Positions 35,729 to 44,477 of a stretch of DNA of 64,000 bases are shown here, in pieces (positions within the stretch are counted from its first letter, which is position 1; each line of letters begins with the position of its first letter). This stretch comes from Streptomyces fumanus. GTDB taxonomy: Bacteria > Actinomycetota > Actinomycetes > Streptomycetales > Streptomycetaceae. The stretch is from assembly GCF_014655295.1 (NCBI RefSeq), contig NZ_BNBI01000001.1:248001-312000 (forward strand), given 5' to 3'. The position numbers and the translations under genes were made by a program. The notes below the pieces were generated by a model. The model had not been told where the DNA came from, searched no databases, and saw nothing but the letters and a program-made list of their open reading frames with translations.

Positions 35729-35742
35729 TGACCGCGCGGTCA
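35729..35742. promoter_or_regulatory. 14-bp perfect palindrome upstream of hrdA
   Basis: TGACCGCGCGGTCA, a perfect two-fold symmetric site in the 297-base gap between dnaG and hrdA. Its sequence and position suggest a dimeric repressor/activator site for hrdA; nothing in the window identifies the protein. The rest of the gap shows no gene. Confidence 0.4.
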
Positions 35743-35793
35743 TCTCCCGGGACGGGTACGCGGTGCGGCGCGGCCCAAACCGGCGAAGTGCCG

Positions 35794-37704
35794 TCAGAGC
35801 GCGGCGGCGCCCTGTTCCCGCAGCGCCTGGTCGTACTGCTGGAGGACCCACAACTCGTTCTGCACCGAGGCCAGTTCGGCCGGGTCGCCGTGGGCGGAGA
35901 GCCGGGTGAGGCGGCCGGTGATGTCGCGGATGTACCGCTCGACGGCACGGCGGCGGACCCGGACCAGCACCTCGCCCGCGTACAGCTCGTCGACCGCGCG
36001 GCGCATGATCGCCTCGACGGCCAGCTCCGTGACCATCGCGCGCACGGTGTCGTCGGGGGCCGCCTCACGGACCCGGACCAGGTACTCCTGCGGGTCGGCG
36101 ACGCCGTGCTCGGCGCCGCCCGCGTCCATGATGGCCTGGCGTACGGCGGCGTAGGGCGGGGCGGTGAACTCGTCGACGCCGTACGCGTCGAAGGCCGGGG
36201 AGACCAGCTCGGGGCGCTGGAGGGCGAGCTTGAGCAGCTCGCGCTCGGTGGCGTAGACGGGGTTGCGCAGGTTCAGGGCCGGGCCGCGCGGGGCCTGGGG
36301 CGGGGCGGCGGCGTACTGCTGGGGGCCGGGCCGGCGCTGGTCGGGGGCGGCGGGGCCGCGGCCGCCGCGGTCGCGGGCCCAGCGGGCGAGCTGCGCGACC
36401 CGCTTGACGACGAACTGGGTGTCGAGGATGCCCAGCATCCCGGCGAGTTGCACGGCGACCTCGTGCTGGGCGCCGCTGTTCTTGATCCGGGCGACCACCG
36501 GGGCCGCCTCGTCCAGGGCGGCGGCGCGGCCCCCCGGGGTGTCCAGGTCGTAGCGGGCGACGATCTGGCGCAGCGCGAACTCGAAGAGCGGGGTGCGCGG
36601 CTCGACCAGGTCGGCGACGGCCTCGTCGCCCTTGGCCAGCCGCAGGTCGCAGGGGTCCATGCCGTCGGGGGCGATGGCGATGTACGTCTCGGCGGCGAAC
36701 TTCTGGTCGTCCTCGAAGGCGCGCAGGGCCGCCTTCTGCCCGGCGGCGTCGCCGTCGAAGGTGAAGATCACGCGGGCGCTGCCGTTGTCCATCAGCAGCC
36801 GGCGCAGGATCTTGATGTGGTCGGTGCCGAAGGCGGTGCCGCAGGTGGCGATGGCCGTGGTCACACCGGCCAGGTGGCAGGCCATGACGTCGGTGTAGCC
36901 CTCGACGACGACCGCGCGGGAGGTCTTGGCGATCTCCTTCTTGGCCAGGTCGATGCCGTAGAGGACCTGGGACTTGCGGTAGATCGGGGTCTCGGGGGTG
37001 TTCAGGTACTTCGGGCCGTTGTCCGCCTCGTAGAGCTTGCGGGCGCCGAAGCCGACGACCTCGCCGCCGATGTCGCGGATGGGCCACATCAGCCGGCCCC
37101 GGAACCGGTCGATCGGCCCGCGGCGGCCCTCCTGCGCCAGCCCGGAGAGCAGCAGCTCCTTGTCGGAGAAGCCCTTGCCGCGCAGGTAGCGGGTGAGGTG
37201 GTCCCACCCCTGGGGGCTGTAGCCCACGCCGAAGTGCAGGGCGGCGGCCTGGTCGAAGCCGCGCTCGGCGAGGAAGTGCCGGCCGGCGTCGGCCTCGGGG
37301 CTGGTGGCGAGCTGCTCCGCGTACCACTCGGCGGCGATCTTGTGGGCCTCGACCAGGCGGATCCGCTCGCCGCGCTGGTGGGAGGGGTTGTAGCCGCCCT
37401 CCTCGTAGCGCAGGGTGATGCCGGCCTGGGCGGCCAGCCGCTCGACCGCCTCCGAGAAGGTGAGGTGGTCGATCTTCATCACGAACGTGATGGTGTCGCC
37501 GCCCTCCTGGCAGCCGAAGCAGTGGAACAGCCCCTTGGCGGGGCTGACCTGGAAGGAGGGCGACTTCTCGTCGTGGAACGGGCACAGCCCCTTGAGGTTG
37601 CCGCCGCCCGCGTTGCGCAACTGGAGGTACTCGGACACCACGGCGTCGATCGGGACCGCGTCCCGAACCGCCTTCACGTCCTCGTCATTGATCCGTCCAG
37701 CCAC
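35794..37704 (-). CDS. dnaG: DNA primase
   Basis: A 636-residue primase that makes the RNA primers for replication. The N-terminal CHC2 zinc finger is intact (CPFHDEK ... HCFGC, residues 41-64). The TOPRIM core shows VVVEGYTDVMACHLAG (Glu for metal) and FTFDGDAAGQKAA (DxD metal site). The basic DnaG motif (RFRGRLMWPIRDIGGEVVGFG) and EGGYNPSHQRG are typical. A Pro/Gln-rich linker near residue 450 leads to the C-terminal helicase-binding domain. The start is GTG 37704. The neighbouring hrdA reads the same way, echoing the dnaG-rpoD arrangement of other bacteria, although a 297-base gap separates them. Confidence 0.96.
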   Translation of the reverse strand: MAGRINDEDVKAVRDAVPIDAVVSEYLQLRNAGGGNLKGLCPFHDEKSPSFQVSPAKGLFHCFGCQEGGDTITFVMKIDHLTFSEAVERLAAQAGITLRYEEGGYNPSHQRGERIRLVEAHKIAAEWYAEQLATSPEADAGRHFLAERGFDQAAALHFGVGYSPQGWDHLTRYLRGKGFSDKELLLSGLAQEGRRGPIDRFRGRLMWPIRDIGGEVVGFGARKLYEADNGPKYLNTPETPIYRKSQVLYGIDLAKKEIAKTSRAVVVEGYTDVMACHLAGVTTAIATCGTAFGTDHIKILRRLLMDNGSARVIFTFDGDAAGQKAALRAFEDDQKFAAETYIAIAPDGMDPCDLRLAKGDEAVADLVEPRTPLFEFALRQIVARYDLDTPGGRAAALDEAAPVVARIKNSGAQHEVAVQLAGMLGILDTQFVVKRVAQLARWARDRGGRGPAAPDQRRPGPQQYAAAPPQAPRGPALNLRNPVYATERELLKLALQRPELVSPAFDAYGVDEFTAPPYAAVRQAIMDAGGAEHGVADPQEYLVRVREAAPDDTVRAMVTELAVEAIMRRAVDELYAGEVLVRVRRRAVERYIRDITGRLTRLSAHGDPAELASVQNELWVLQQYDQALREQGAAAL

Positions 37705-37732
37705 GCGTGAATTCTACGGGTACGGGAGCGTC

Positions 37733-37806
37733 CCGAAGGGGCGCGGGCTGCATCGATCCGCGGCTCCGCCGCGCGGGCGCGAACGGCCACAGCGCACCCG
37801 CACCCG
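37733..37806. repeat. Streptomyces dispersed extragenic repeat, member 1
   Basis: A 74-base sequence starting CCGAAGGGGCGCGGGCTGC and containing GCGGCTCCGCCGC, GGCGCGAACGGCCAC and GCACCCGCACCCG. It shares CCGAAGGGGCGCGGG and CGCGAACGGCCAC with the repeat at 40551-40592. This element type is very common between Streptomyces genes and can form stem-loops. It lies just upstream of dnaG and downstream of the FAD reductase gene. Confidence 0.6.
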
Positions 37807-37831
37807 CCATCCGGCAGCACCCGGCAGACGC

Positions 37832-39097
37832 TCACGCGCCCAGCGACTCCAGCGGCACCCGCGGCGACGCCAGCGCCTCCCCGTCCACCCGCACCCCGGA
37901 CCGGATCAGCCGCTGGACGGACTCTGTGACGTCCCACACGTTCACGTTCATCCCGGCCAGCACCCGCCCCTCCTTCACCCAGAACGCGATGAACTCCCGC
38001 TTCGCCGCGTCCCCCCGGATCACCACCTCGTCGTACGACCCCGGCGGCGCCCATCCGCTGTACTCCATGCCCAGGTCGTACTGGTCGGAGAAGAAGTACG
38101 GCACCCGGTCGTACGTGACCTCCCGGCCCAGCATCGCGCGGGCCGCCGCCGGGCCGCCGTTCAGCGCGTTGGCCCAGTGCTCCACCCGCAGCCGGGTGCC
38201 GAACAGGGCGTGCCGGAAGGAGGCCGCGTCCCCGGCGGCGTGAATGTCGGGGTCGGAGGTGCGCAGCCGCTCGTCGACGACGATGCCGCCGCCGTGCGCG
38301 GGGTCGGCGATCTCCAGGCCGGCCGCCTCGGCGAGCGAGGTGCGCGGCGCGGCGCCGATCGCGGCGAGCACGGCGTGCGCCGGGTGCTCCTCGCCGTCGT
38401 CGGTGCGGGCGGCGAGGACCACCCCGTCCTGGCCGACGATCTCGGTGAGGGTGACGCCGAACCGGAAGCGGACGCCGTGCGCCTGGTGCAGCTCGGTGAA
38501 GACCCCGCCCAGCTCGGGGCCGAGGACGCCGTGCAGCGGGGTCGGGGCGGGCTCGACGACGGTGACCTCGGCGCCGTACTCGCGGGCCGCGGCGGCGACC
38601 TCCAGGCCGATCCACCCGGCGCCGGCGATCACCAGGTGGCCGTTGTCCCGGCCGAGGGCGGCGAGGACGCCCTTGAGGCGTTCGGCGTGGGCGAGGCGGC
38701 GCAGGTGGTGGACGCCCGCGAGGCCGGTGCCGGGGACGTCGAGGCGGCGGGGTTCGGCGCCGGTGGCCAGGAGCAGCTTGTCGTAGCGGACGCGGGTGCC
38801 GTCGTCGCCGTAGTGCACGGTCCTGGCGGCGCGGTCGACGGCGACGACGGTCTGGCCGAGGTGGAGTTCCACGTCGTGGCGGGCGTACCAGGCGGGCTCG
38901 TGCACGAAGACGCTGTCGCGGCTCTCCTTGCCGAGCAGGAAGCCCTTGGACAGCGGGGGCCGCTCGTAGGGGTGGTCGCGCTCGTCACAGATCAGGATCA
39001 CCCGGCCGGTGAAACCCTCCGCGCGGAGGGTCTCGGCCGCCTTCGCGCCGGCCAGCCCTCCTCCGACGATGACGAATGTCTGATCAGCGTCGACCAC
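37832..39097 (-). CDS. NAD(P)/FAD-dependent ferredoxin reductase-type oxidoreductase
   Basis: A 421-residue flavoprotein resembling the reductases of Rieske/P450 electron chains. FAD motif TFVIVGGGLAGAKAAETL (6-23), the NAD(P)H motif LVIAGAGWIGLEVAAAA (about 147-163), the second FAD motif DPDIHAAGDAASF (about 265-277), and ERPPLSKGFL after the first motif. It would pass electrons from NAD(P)H to a small ferredoxin, which is not encoded nearby. GTG 39097 follows GAGGAGG by seven bases; the ATG ten codons earlier has no site. The gene is 79 bases downstream of the dGTPase gene in the same direction. Confidence 0.9.
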   Translation of the reverse strand: MVDADQTFVIVGGGLAGAKAAETLRAEGFTGRVILICDERDHPYERPPLSKGFLLGKESRDSVFVHEPAWYARHDVELHLGQTVVAVDRAARTVHYGDDGTRVRYDKLLLATGAEPRRLDVPGTGLAGVHHLRRLAHAERLKGVLAALGRDNGHLVIAGAGWIGLEVAAAAREYGAEVTVVEPAPTPLHGVLGPELGGVFTELHQAHGVRFRFGVTLTEIVGQDGVVLAARTDDGEEHPAHAVLAAIGAAPRTSLAEAAGLEIADPAHGGGIVVDERLRTSDPDIHAAGDAASFRHALFGTRLRVEHWANALNGGPAAARAMLGREVTYDRVPYFFSDQYDLGMEYSGWAPPGSYDEVVIRGDAAKREFIAFWVKEGRVLAGMNVNVWDVTESVQRLIRSGVRVDGEALASPRVPLESLGA

Positions 39098-39176
39098 TTG
39101 TTTGCCTCCTCGTCGAGGTTCCGCCACATGCGAGCGTCCCGCACCGAGCCGGTCCCGGGAAGGGGGAGTGGCCCGA

Positions 39177-40442
39177 TCAGGTCAGCCGCGCGTGCAGTGA
39201 ACGGGCCGAGGCGTCGGTGAGGGAGGCGATCTGGTCGACGAGCACCCGTTTGCGGGCCCGGTCGTCCGGCGCCCGGTCGAACAGGGCCCGGAACTGCGGG
39301 TCCAGCCCGTACGGCGCCCGGCGGGTCAGCCCCTCCGCGAGCTCCAGGACGACGACCTGCTGATCGGCGCGGAGCCGCTCCTGCTCGGCGCGCTGCATCA
39401 CGTACCGGTCGGCGACGGCCTTCAGGACGGCGCACTCCATGCGGGTGGCGCGCGGCACGACCAGCTCGGCGGTGTACCGGGTGAGCCGGCCGCCGCCGTA
39501 CGCCGCGCGGGTGGCGCGCTCGGCGGCCAGGCAGAACCGGCCGATGAGCTGGCTGGTGGCGTCCTTCAGCCGGGCCTGCGCGATCGCCGTGCCGTCGTAA
39601 CCGTGCGGCCACCAGTCCTGGGCGAGCAGCCGGTCGAGGGCCTCGGCGAGTTCCCCGGGGTCGGTGTCCGCGGGCGCGTACCGGGCGGCGGCGACCTCGA
39701 ACACCGCCCGCCGCTCGGGGTCGGCGAGCAGGCACGCCGGGTCGATGTGACCGGCGTGCAGGCCGTCCTCGACGTCGTGCACGGAGTACGCCACGTCGTC
39801 GGACCAGTCCATGACCTGCGCCTCGAAGCAGGTACGGGCGGCGGGGGCGCCCTCGCGGACCCAGTCGAAGACCGGCCGGTCGTCCTCGTACACGCCGAAC
39901 TTCGGCGAGTCCGGGTCGGCGGGGTGCGCGCCCCTGGGCCACGGGTACTTGGTCGCGGCGTCCAGGGCGGCGCGGGTGAGGTTGAGGCCGACGGAACGCT
40001 CCTCGGTGAAACGTTTGGGCTCGATGCGGGTGAGCAGCCGCAGCGACTGCGCGTTGCCCTCGAAGCCGCCGCAGTCGGCGGCGAACTCGTTCAGCGCCTG
40101 CTCGCCGTTGTGGCCGAACGGGGGGTGCCCCAGGTCGTGCGAGAGACAGGCGGCCTCGACGAGGTCGGGGTCGCAGCCGAGGGCTTCGCCGAGTTCCCGG
40201 CCGACCTGGGCGCACTCCAGGGAGTGCGTGAGGCGGGTACGGGGGCTGGCGTCCCAGGTCTGGTCGGTGCGGCCCGGGGTGACGACCTGCGTCTTGCCGG
40301 CCAGCCGCCTCAGGGCGGCGGAGTGCAGGACACGGGCGCGGTCCCGCTGGAAGGCGGTACGGCCGGGCCGTTTGTCGGGCTCGGGAACCCATCGGGCCAC
40401 GGACGTGGGGTCGTAGGGGGTGAGGGGTGCGGTGCCTTCCAT
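39177..40442 (-). CDS. dgt: deoxyguanosinetriphosphate triphosphohydrolase-like protein
   Basis: A 421-residue HD-domain dNTPase. The metal-binding HD signature is [14 protein letters not shown] followed by [16 protein letters not shown], and [18 protein letters not shown] supplies the second metal Asp. The enzyme removes tripolyphosphate from dGTP or related dNTPs, which limits nucleotide pools. The N terminus with [16 protein letters not shown] and the [11 protein letters not shown] region match actinobacterial Dgt proteins. Start at ATG 40442. The intergenic space before it carries an inverted repeat (40480-40592) shared with the end of the upstream chelatase gene. Confidence 0.93.
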   Translation of the reverse strand: MEGTAPLTPYDPTSVARWVPEPDKRPGRTAFQRDRARVLHSAALRRLAGKTQVVTPGRTDQTWDASPRTRLTHSLECAQVGRELGEALGCDPDLVEAACLSHDLGHPPFGHNGEQALNEFAADCGGFEGNAQSLRLLTRIEPKRFTEERSVGLNLTRAALDAATKYPWPRGAHPADPDSPKFGVYEDDRPVFDWVREGAPAARTCFEAQVMDWSDDVAYSVHDVEDGLHAGHIDPACLLADPERRAVFEVAAARYAPADTDPGELAEALDRLLAQDWWPHGYDGTAIAQARLKDATSQLIGRFCLAAERATRAAYGGGRLTRYTAELVVPRATRMECAVLKAVADRYVMQRAEQERLRADQQVVVLELAEGLTRRAPYGLDPQFRALFDRAPDDRARKRVLVDQIASLTDASARSLHARLT

Positions 40443-40479
40443 GGCACCGACAGTACGTGGGTTCTGTCGGGTGCCGGGT

Positions 40480-40592
40480 GCGGGTGCGTCGTGGCTTGGT
40501 TGCGCAGTTCCTCGCGCCCCTTAAGTAGCTTGCAGTTGCCCCGTGCCCCGAAGGGGCGCGGGGAACTGCGCGAACGGCCACGACGCTCCCGC
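40480..40592. repeat. long inverted repeat made of two dispersed-repeat copies
   Basis: Left arm 40480-40522 and right arm 40551-40592 are reverse complements at about 37 of 43 positions, with a 28-base loop. The right arm reads AAGGGGCGCGGGGAACTGCG onward to CGACGCTCCCGC. It belongs to the same dispersed family as 37733-37806. On the minus strand the right arm encodes the end of the chelatase gene and the left arm contains its TAA stop. The large stem-loop may act as terminator or mRNA stabiliser between that gene and dgt. Confidence 0.7.
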
Positions 40593-41312
40593 GGGTGCGG
40601 AGCCGGCGCGTGCCTCCTCGTACCGGTGCAGGAGCAGGCGGGCCATCGCCGGATGCGTGCCCAACGGCGCCGATGTGAGCCAGGGCCCCTCCGCCGTCTC
40701 CGTCGCGAAGCGGCCCGGCGCGGTGAAGTACGAGGCCACGGCGATCCGGCGGTGGCCCCGGGCGGTGAGGGCCGCGACCGCCTCCGGGACGGTCGGCGCG
40801 GTGGTCGTCGCGTAGGCCGGGACGACCGGGACGCCGAGCCGCGCGGCGAGGAGCCCGGCGGTGCGGGCGGTGTCGGTCGCGGCGTCCGGGTCCCGGGACC
40901 CGGCGGCGGCCAGCACCACCGCGTCCCCGGGCCGGCGGACCCAGCCCGCCCCGGCGAGCCGCCCGTGCAGGGCGTCCACCAGCAGCGGGTGGGGTCCGAG
41001 CGGCGCGGCCACCCGGGTCCGCGCCGGGAAGCCCGCCGCCATCTCCGGGATGTCGCGTTTGACGTGGTAGCCCCGGCTCAGCAGCAGCGGTACGAGGACG
41101 GCGTCACCGTCACCGAGGGCGGCCAGTGTGTCGGGCAGCAGCGGCGCGTTCAGCTCGATGTGCCCGAGCCTCACCGGCAGGCCGGGGCGCAGGGCGCGTA
41201 CCTGGTCGAGGAGGGCGCGTACGGTGCGCAGCGCGCGGGGGTCGCGGCTGCCGTGGGCGACGACGACCAGTGCGGGGGCGCCGTCGGGACTGGTCGTCGG
41301 GGGCACGGTCAT
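40521..41312 (-). CDS. sirohydrochlorin cobalto/ferrochelatase family protein (CbiX/SirB)
   Basis: A 263-residue two-lobed chelatase of the CbiX/SirB type. The N-terminal lobe begins ALVVVAHGSRDPRAL, with the metal-binding His, followed by LGHIELNAPLLPD. The RGYHVKRDIPEM stretch holds the second conserved His. The C-terminal lobe repeats the fold (VVLAAAGSRDPDA). It would insert Fe or Co into sirohydrochlorin for siroheme or B12 synthesis, which fits a nearby siroheme-associated nitrogen function. Start ATG 41312. The last 20 residues, from SWPFAQFP on, are encoded by an extragenic repeat arm, so the stop was probably acquired by insertion. Confidence 0.85.
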   Translation of the reverse strand: MTVPPTTSPDGAPALVVVAHGSRDPRALRTVRALLDQVRALRPGLPVRLGHIELNAPLLPDTLAALGDGDAVLVPLLLSRGYHVKRDIPEMAAGFPARTRVAAPLGPHPLLVDALHGRLAGAGWVRRPGDAVVLAAAGSRDPDAATDTARTAGLLAARLGVPVVPAYATTTAPTVPEAVAALTARGHRRIAVASYFTAPGRFATETAEGPWLTSAPLGTHPAMARLLLHRYEEARAGSAPAGASWPFAQFPAPLRGTGQLQAT

Positions 41313-41481
41313 GGAACGAGCGTGCCGGGGGGAGGTTGCCCCGCCGTTGCCTGGGAGGTCACGGAGGTTTTCCGTCGGTTCACAGGGCGGGGGGCGGCGG
41401 GTGTGAGGGACGTATCCGAACCGTACGACTCCGAACCGTACTGATCTGAACCGTACGGACGTACGAAGCGTCTGTGGGTCC

Positions 41482-42159
41482 ATGACGAGGCGTCGGTGGG
41501 GAGTGCCGCGCACCCGGGCGGGGCGGCGGCGGTCGGTGTGGGCGGTGATGGCCGGGTGCGTGCTGGCGCTGCTGCCGGGCGCGTGGCTGCGGGTGGCGAC
41601 GGAGGACGGGCTGCGCTCCCCCGCGGACGTGCCGCGCACCGACGTGGCCGTGGTCTTCGGGGCGGGCCTGTGGGACGGGGAGCCGTCGCCGTACCTGGCG
41701 CGCCGGCTGGACGCGGCGGCCGGGCTGTACCGGGCCGGACGCGTGAAGGTGCTGCTGGTCACCGGGGACAACAGCCGCGCGGACTACGACGAGCCGGACG
41801 CGATGCGCGCCTACCTGGTCCGGCACGGGGTGCCCGACGCGCGGATCGTCAGCGACTACGCCGGGTTCGACACCTGGGACTCGTGCGTCCGCGCGAAGAA
41901 GGTCTTCGGCGTCGACCGGGCCGTGCTGATCAGCCAGGGCTTCCACATCCGGCGGGCGGTGGCGCTGTGCCGGGCGGCGGGGGTGACGTCGTACGGCGTC
42001 GGGGTCGCCGACCGGCACGACCTGACCTGGTACTACGGGGCCGTACGGGAGGTCTTCGCGGCGGGCAAGGCGGCGCTGGACGTGCTGGTCGAGCCCGATC
42101 CGCGGTTCCTCGGGCCGAGGGAGCCCGGGGTGGCACGGGCCCTGGCAGCCGGGCGGTGA
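41482..42159 (+). CDS. SanA/YdcF family (DUF218) membrane protein
   Basis: A 225-residue protein with one N-terminal membrane anchor (VWAVMAGCVLALLPGAWL) and an outside-facing DUF218 domain. The domain signature is VAVVFGAGLWDGEPSPYLARR, LLVTGDNSRADYDEP and VLISQGFHIRRAV. E. coli SanA affects envelope barrier function and vancomycin exclusion at high temperature; enzymatic activity is not known. It starts at ATG 41482 and is divergent from the chelatase gene across 169 bases. Confidence 0.88.
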   Translation: MTRRRWGVPRTRAGRRRSVWAVMAGCVLALLPGAWLRVATEDGLRSPADVPRTDVAVVFGAGLWDGEPSPYLARRLDAAAGLYRAGRVKVLLVTGDNSRADYDEPDAMRAYLVRHGVPDARIVSDYAGFDTWDSCVRAKKVFGVDRAVLISQGFHIRRAVALCRAAGVTSYGVGVADRHDLTWYYGAVREVFAAGKAALDVLVEPDPRFLGPREPGVARALAAGR

Positions 42160-42298
42160 ACGCGGGGCGGTGAGCGCGGGGCCCCGAGGTCACGCCGGTG
42201 ACCTCACGGCGGAGGCCGAGGACCGGGGAGCGCACCGTGCCGCCCGTGTAACAAGGAGCCGCCGGGCCGCGTAACACGCGCGCCGCACTGTGGCTGGC

Positions 42299-44476
42299 AT
42301 GCAGAACTCCCCGACGCCCACACACTGCCCGTACTGCGCCCTGCAGTGCGGGATGCATCTGACGCCCGCCGCCGACGGGACCGTCGAGGTCACCGAGCGC
42401 GCGGACTTCCCGGTGAACCGGGGCGCGCTGTGCGGCAAGGGGCGGACGGCGCCGGAGGTGCTGTCCTCGCGGGTGCGGCTGACCTCGCCGCTGGTGCGCG
42501 CCGGGGACGGCACGCTGGTGCCGGCGGGCTGGGACGAGGCGCTGGACCGGATCGCCGCGCACCTGACGCGGACCCGGGCGGAGCACGGCGCGGACGCGGT
42601 CGGCGTGTTCGGCGGGGGCGGGCTGACCAACGAGAAGGCGTACACGCTGGGCAAGTTCGCCCGGGTGGTGCTGGGGACCTCGCAGATCGACTACAACGGG
42701 CGGTTCTGCATGTCGTCCGCGGCGGCGGCCGGCAGCAAGGCGTTCGGGCTGGACCGGGGGCTGCCGTTCCCGTTGGCCGACATCCCGCGGACGGGCTGCG
42801 TGATCCTCGTCGGCTCCAACCCGGCCGAGACCATGCCCCCGGCGCTGCGCTACTTCAGCGAACTGCGCGCGAACGGCGGCACGCTCATCGTCGTCGACCC
42901 GCGCCGCACGAAGACCGCCGAACAGGCGGACCTGCACCTCGCCCCCCGGCCCGGTACGGATCTGGCGCTGGCCCTCGGACTGCTGCACCTGGTCGTCGCC
43001 GACGGCCGGGTGGACGAGGAGTACGTCGCCGGGCGGACCACCGGCTGGGCGGAGGCGCGGGCCGCGGCCATGGCGCACTGGCCCGAGTACGTGGAGCGGA
43101 TCACCGGCGTGTCCGTGCCGCTGCTGCGGGAGGCGGTGCGGATGTTCTGCGCGCCGGAGGCCGCGATGGTGCTCACCGCGCGCGGCCCCGAGCAGCAGTC
43201 CAAGGGCACCGACACGGTCGGCGCCTGGATCAACCTGTGCCTGGCGACCGGCCGGGCCGGCCGGCCGTACTCCGGGTACGGCTGTCTGACCGGGCAGGGC
43301 AACGGGCAGGGCGGACGCGAACACGGCCAGAAGGCCGACCAGTTGCCCGGCTACCGCAAGCTCACCGACCCGGCGGCCCGGCGGCACGTCGCCGAGGTGT
43401 GGGGCGTCGACCCCGACTCGCTGCCGGGCCCGGGGCGCAGCGCGTACGAACTGCTCGACGCGCTCGGTACGGACATCAGGTCGCTGCTGCTGATGGGCTC
43501 CAACCCGGTGGTCTCGGCGCCCCGGGCCGCCCATGTCGAGGCCCGTCTGCGGTCGCTGGACTTCCTCGCCGTGTGCGACGTGGTCCTCTCGGAGACGGCG
43601 GCGCTCGCGGACGTCGTCCTGCCGGTGACCCAGTGGGCCGAGGAGACGGGCACCACCACCAGCCTGGAGGGCAGGGTCCTGCTGCGCCGCCGGGCGATCA
43701 CCCCGCCGGACGGCGTCCGCAGCGACCTGGAGGTGCTGCACGAACTCGCCTCCCGGCTCGGCGTGGAGAAGGGCTTCCCCACCGACCCCGAGGAGGTCTT
43801 CGAGGAACTCCGCCGGGCCAGCGCGGGCGGCCTCGCGGACTACTCCGGCATCACGTACCGCCGCCTGGCGGAGGAGAACGGGGTGTTCTGGCCGTGCCCG
43901 GCGGAGGGCGGGGACCGGAGCGGGGGCCGCGGTGGGCTCGGGGGGAACGGGGAGGGAGGCGGGGACGGGGCCGGGGCCGCGGAGAAGGGGGACGGCGCCG
44001 GAGGGGACGTACACCCCGGCACCCCCCGCCTCTTCCTCGACCGCTTCGCCACCGAGGACGGCCGGGCCCGCTTCGTCCCCGTCGCGCACCGCCCGGCCGC
44101 CGAGGAGCCCGACGACGAGTACCCGGTGCTGCTGACCACCGGCCGGGTGGTGGCGCAGTACCAGTCCGGGGCGCAGACCCGGCGGGTGGCGGAGCTGAAC
44201 GCCGCCGCGCCCGGCCCCTTCGTCGAGCTGCACCCGAGGCTGGCGGCGCGACTGGGCGCGGCGGAGGGGGACCCGGTGGCCGTGGTGTCCCGGCGGGGCC
44301 GGGCCGTCGCCCCCGCCCGGATCACCACCGGCATCCGGCCGGACACCGTGTTCATGCCGTTCCACTGGCCGGGCGAGGGCCGCGCCAACACCCTCACCAA
44401 CCCGGCGCTCGACCCGACTTCGCGGATGCCGGAGTTCAAGGTGTGCGCGGTCCGGCTGGAGCCGGTGACCCGGTAG
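42299..44476 (+). CDS. nasA: assimilatory nitrate reductase catalytic subunit (molybdopterin oxidoreductase)
   Basis: A 725-residue cytoplasmic Mo-bisMGD enzyme that reduces nitrate to nitrite. The N terminus has a [4Fe-4S] ligand set C10-x2-C13-x3-C17-x27-C45. The cofactor-binding parts include GVFGGGGLTNEKAYTLGKF, LVGSNPAETMPP, and the C-terminal molydopterin domain LLTTGRVVAQYQSGAQT. There is no C-terminal iron-sulfur (BFD) extension. A Gly/Glu-rich low-complexity insert at about residues 537-570 is unusual. ATG 42299 is the likely start; GTG 42290 is a close alternative. S. coelicolor SCO2473 is the recalled counterpart. Nitrite reductase and transporter are not in the window. Confidence 0.88.
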   Translation: MQNSPTPTHCPYCALQCGMHLTPAADGTVEVTERADFPVNRGALCGKGRTAPEVLSSRVRLTSPLVRAGDGTLVPAGWDEALDRIAAHLTRTRAEHGADAVGVFGGGGLTNEKAYTLGKFARVVLGTSQIDYNGRFCMSSAAAAGSKAFGLDRGLPFPLADIPRTGCVILVGSNPAETMPPALRYFSELRANGGTLIVVDPRRTKTAEQADLHLAPRPGTDLALALGLLHLVVADGRVDEEYVAGRTTGWAEARAAAMAHWPEYVERITGVSVPLLREAVRMFCAPEAAMVLTARGPEQQSKGTDTVGAWINLCLATGRAGRPYSGYGCLTGQGNGQGGREHGQKADQLPGYRKLTDPAARRHVAEVWGVDPDSLPGPGRSAYELLDALGTDIRSLLLMGSNPVVSAPRAAHVEARLRSLDFLAVCDVVLSETAALADVVLPVTQWAEETGTTTSLEGRVLLRRRAITPPDGVRSDLEVLHELASRLGVEKGFPTDPEEVFEELRRASAGGLADYSGITYRRLAEENGVFWPCPAEGGDRSGGRGGLGGNGEGGGDGAGAAEKGDGAGGDVHPGTPRLFLDRFATEDGRARFVPVAHRPAAEEPDDEYPVLLTTGRVVAQYQSGAQTRRVAELNAAAPGPFVELHPRLAARLGAAEGDPVAVVSRRGRAVAPARITTGIRPDTVFMPFHWPGEGRANTLTNPALDPTSRMPEFKVCAVRLEPVTR

Positions 44477-44477
44477 G

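Noticed and set aside
36065..37585. Alternate minus-strand frame within dnaG
   Set aside because: It lies inside an intact primase gene and is nearly pure Arg/Pro/Ala.
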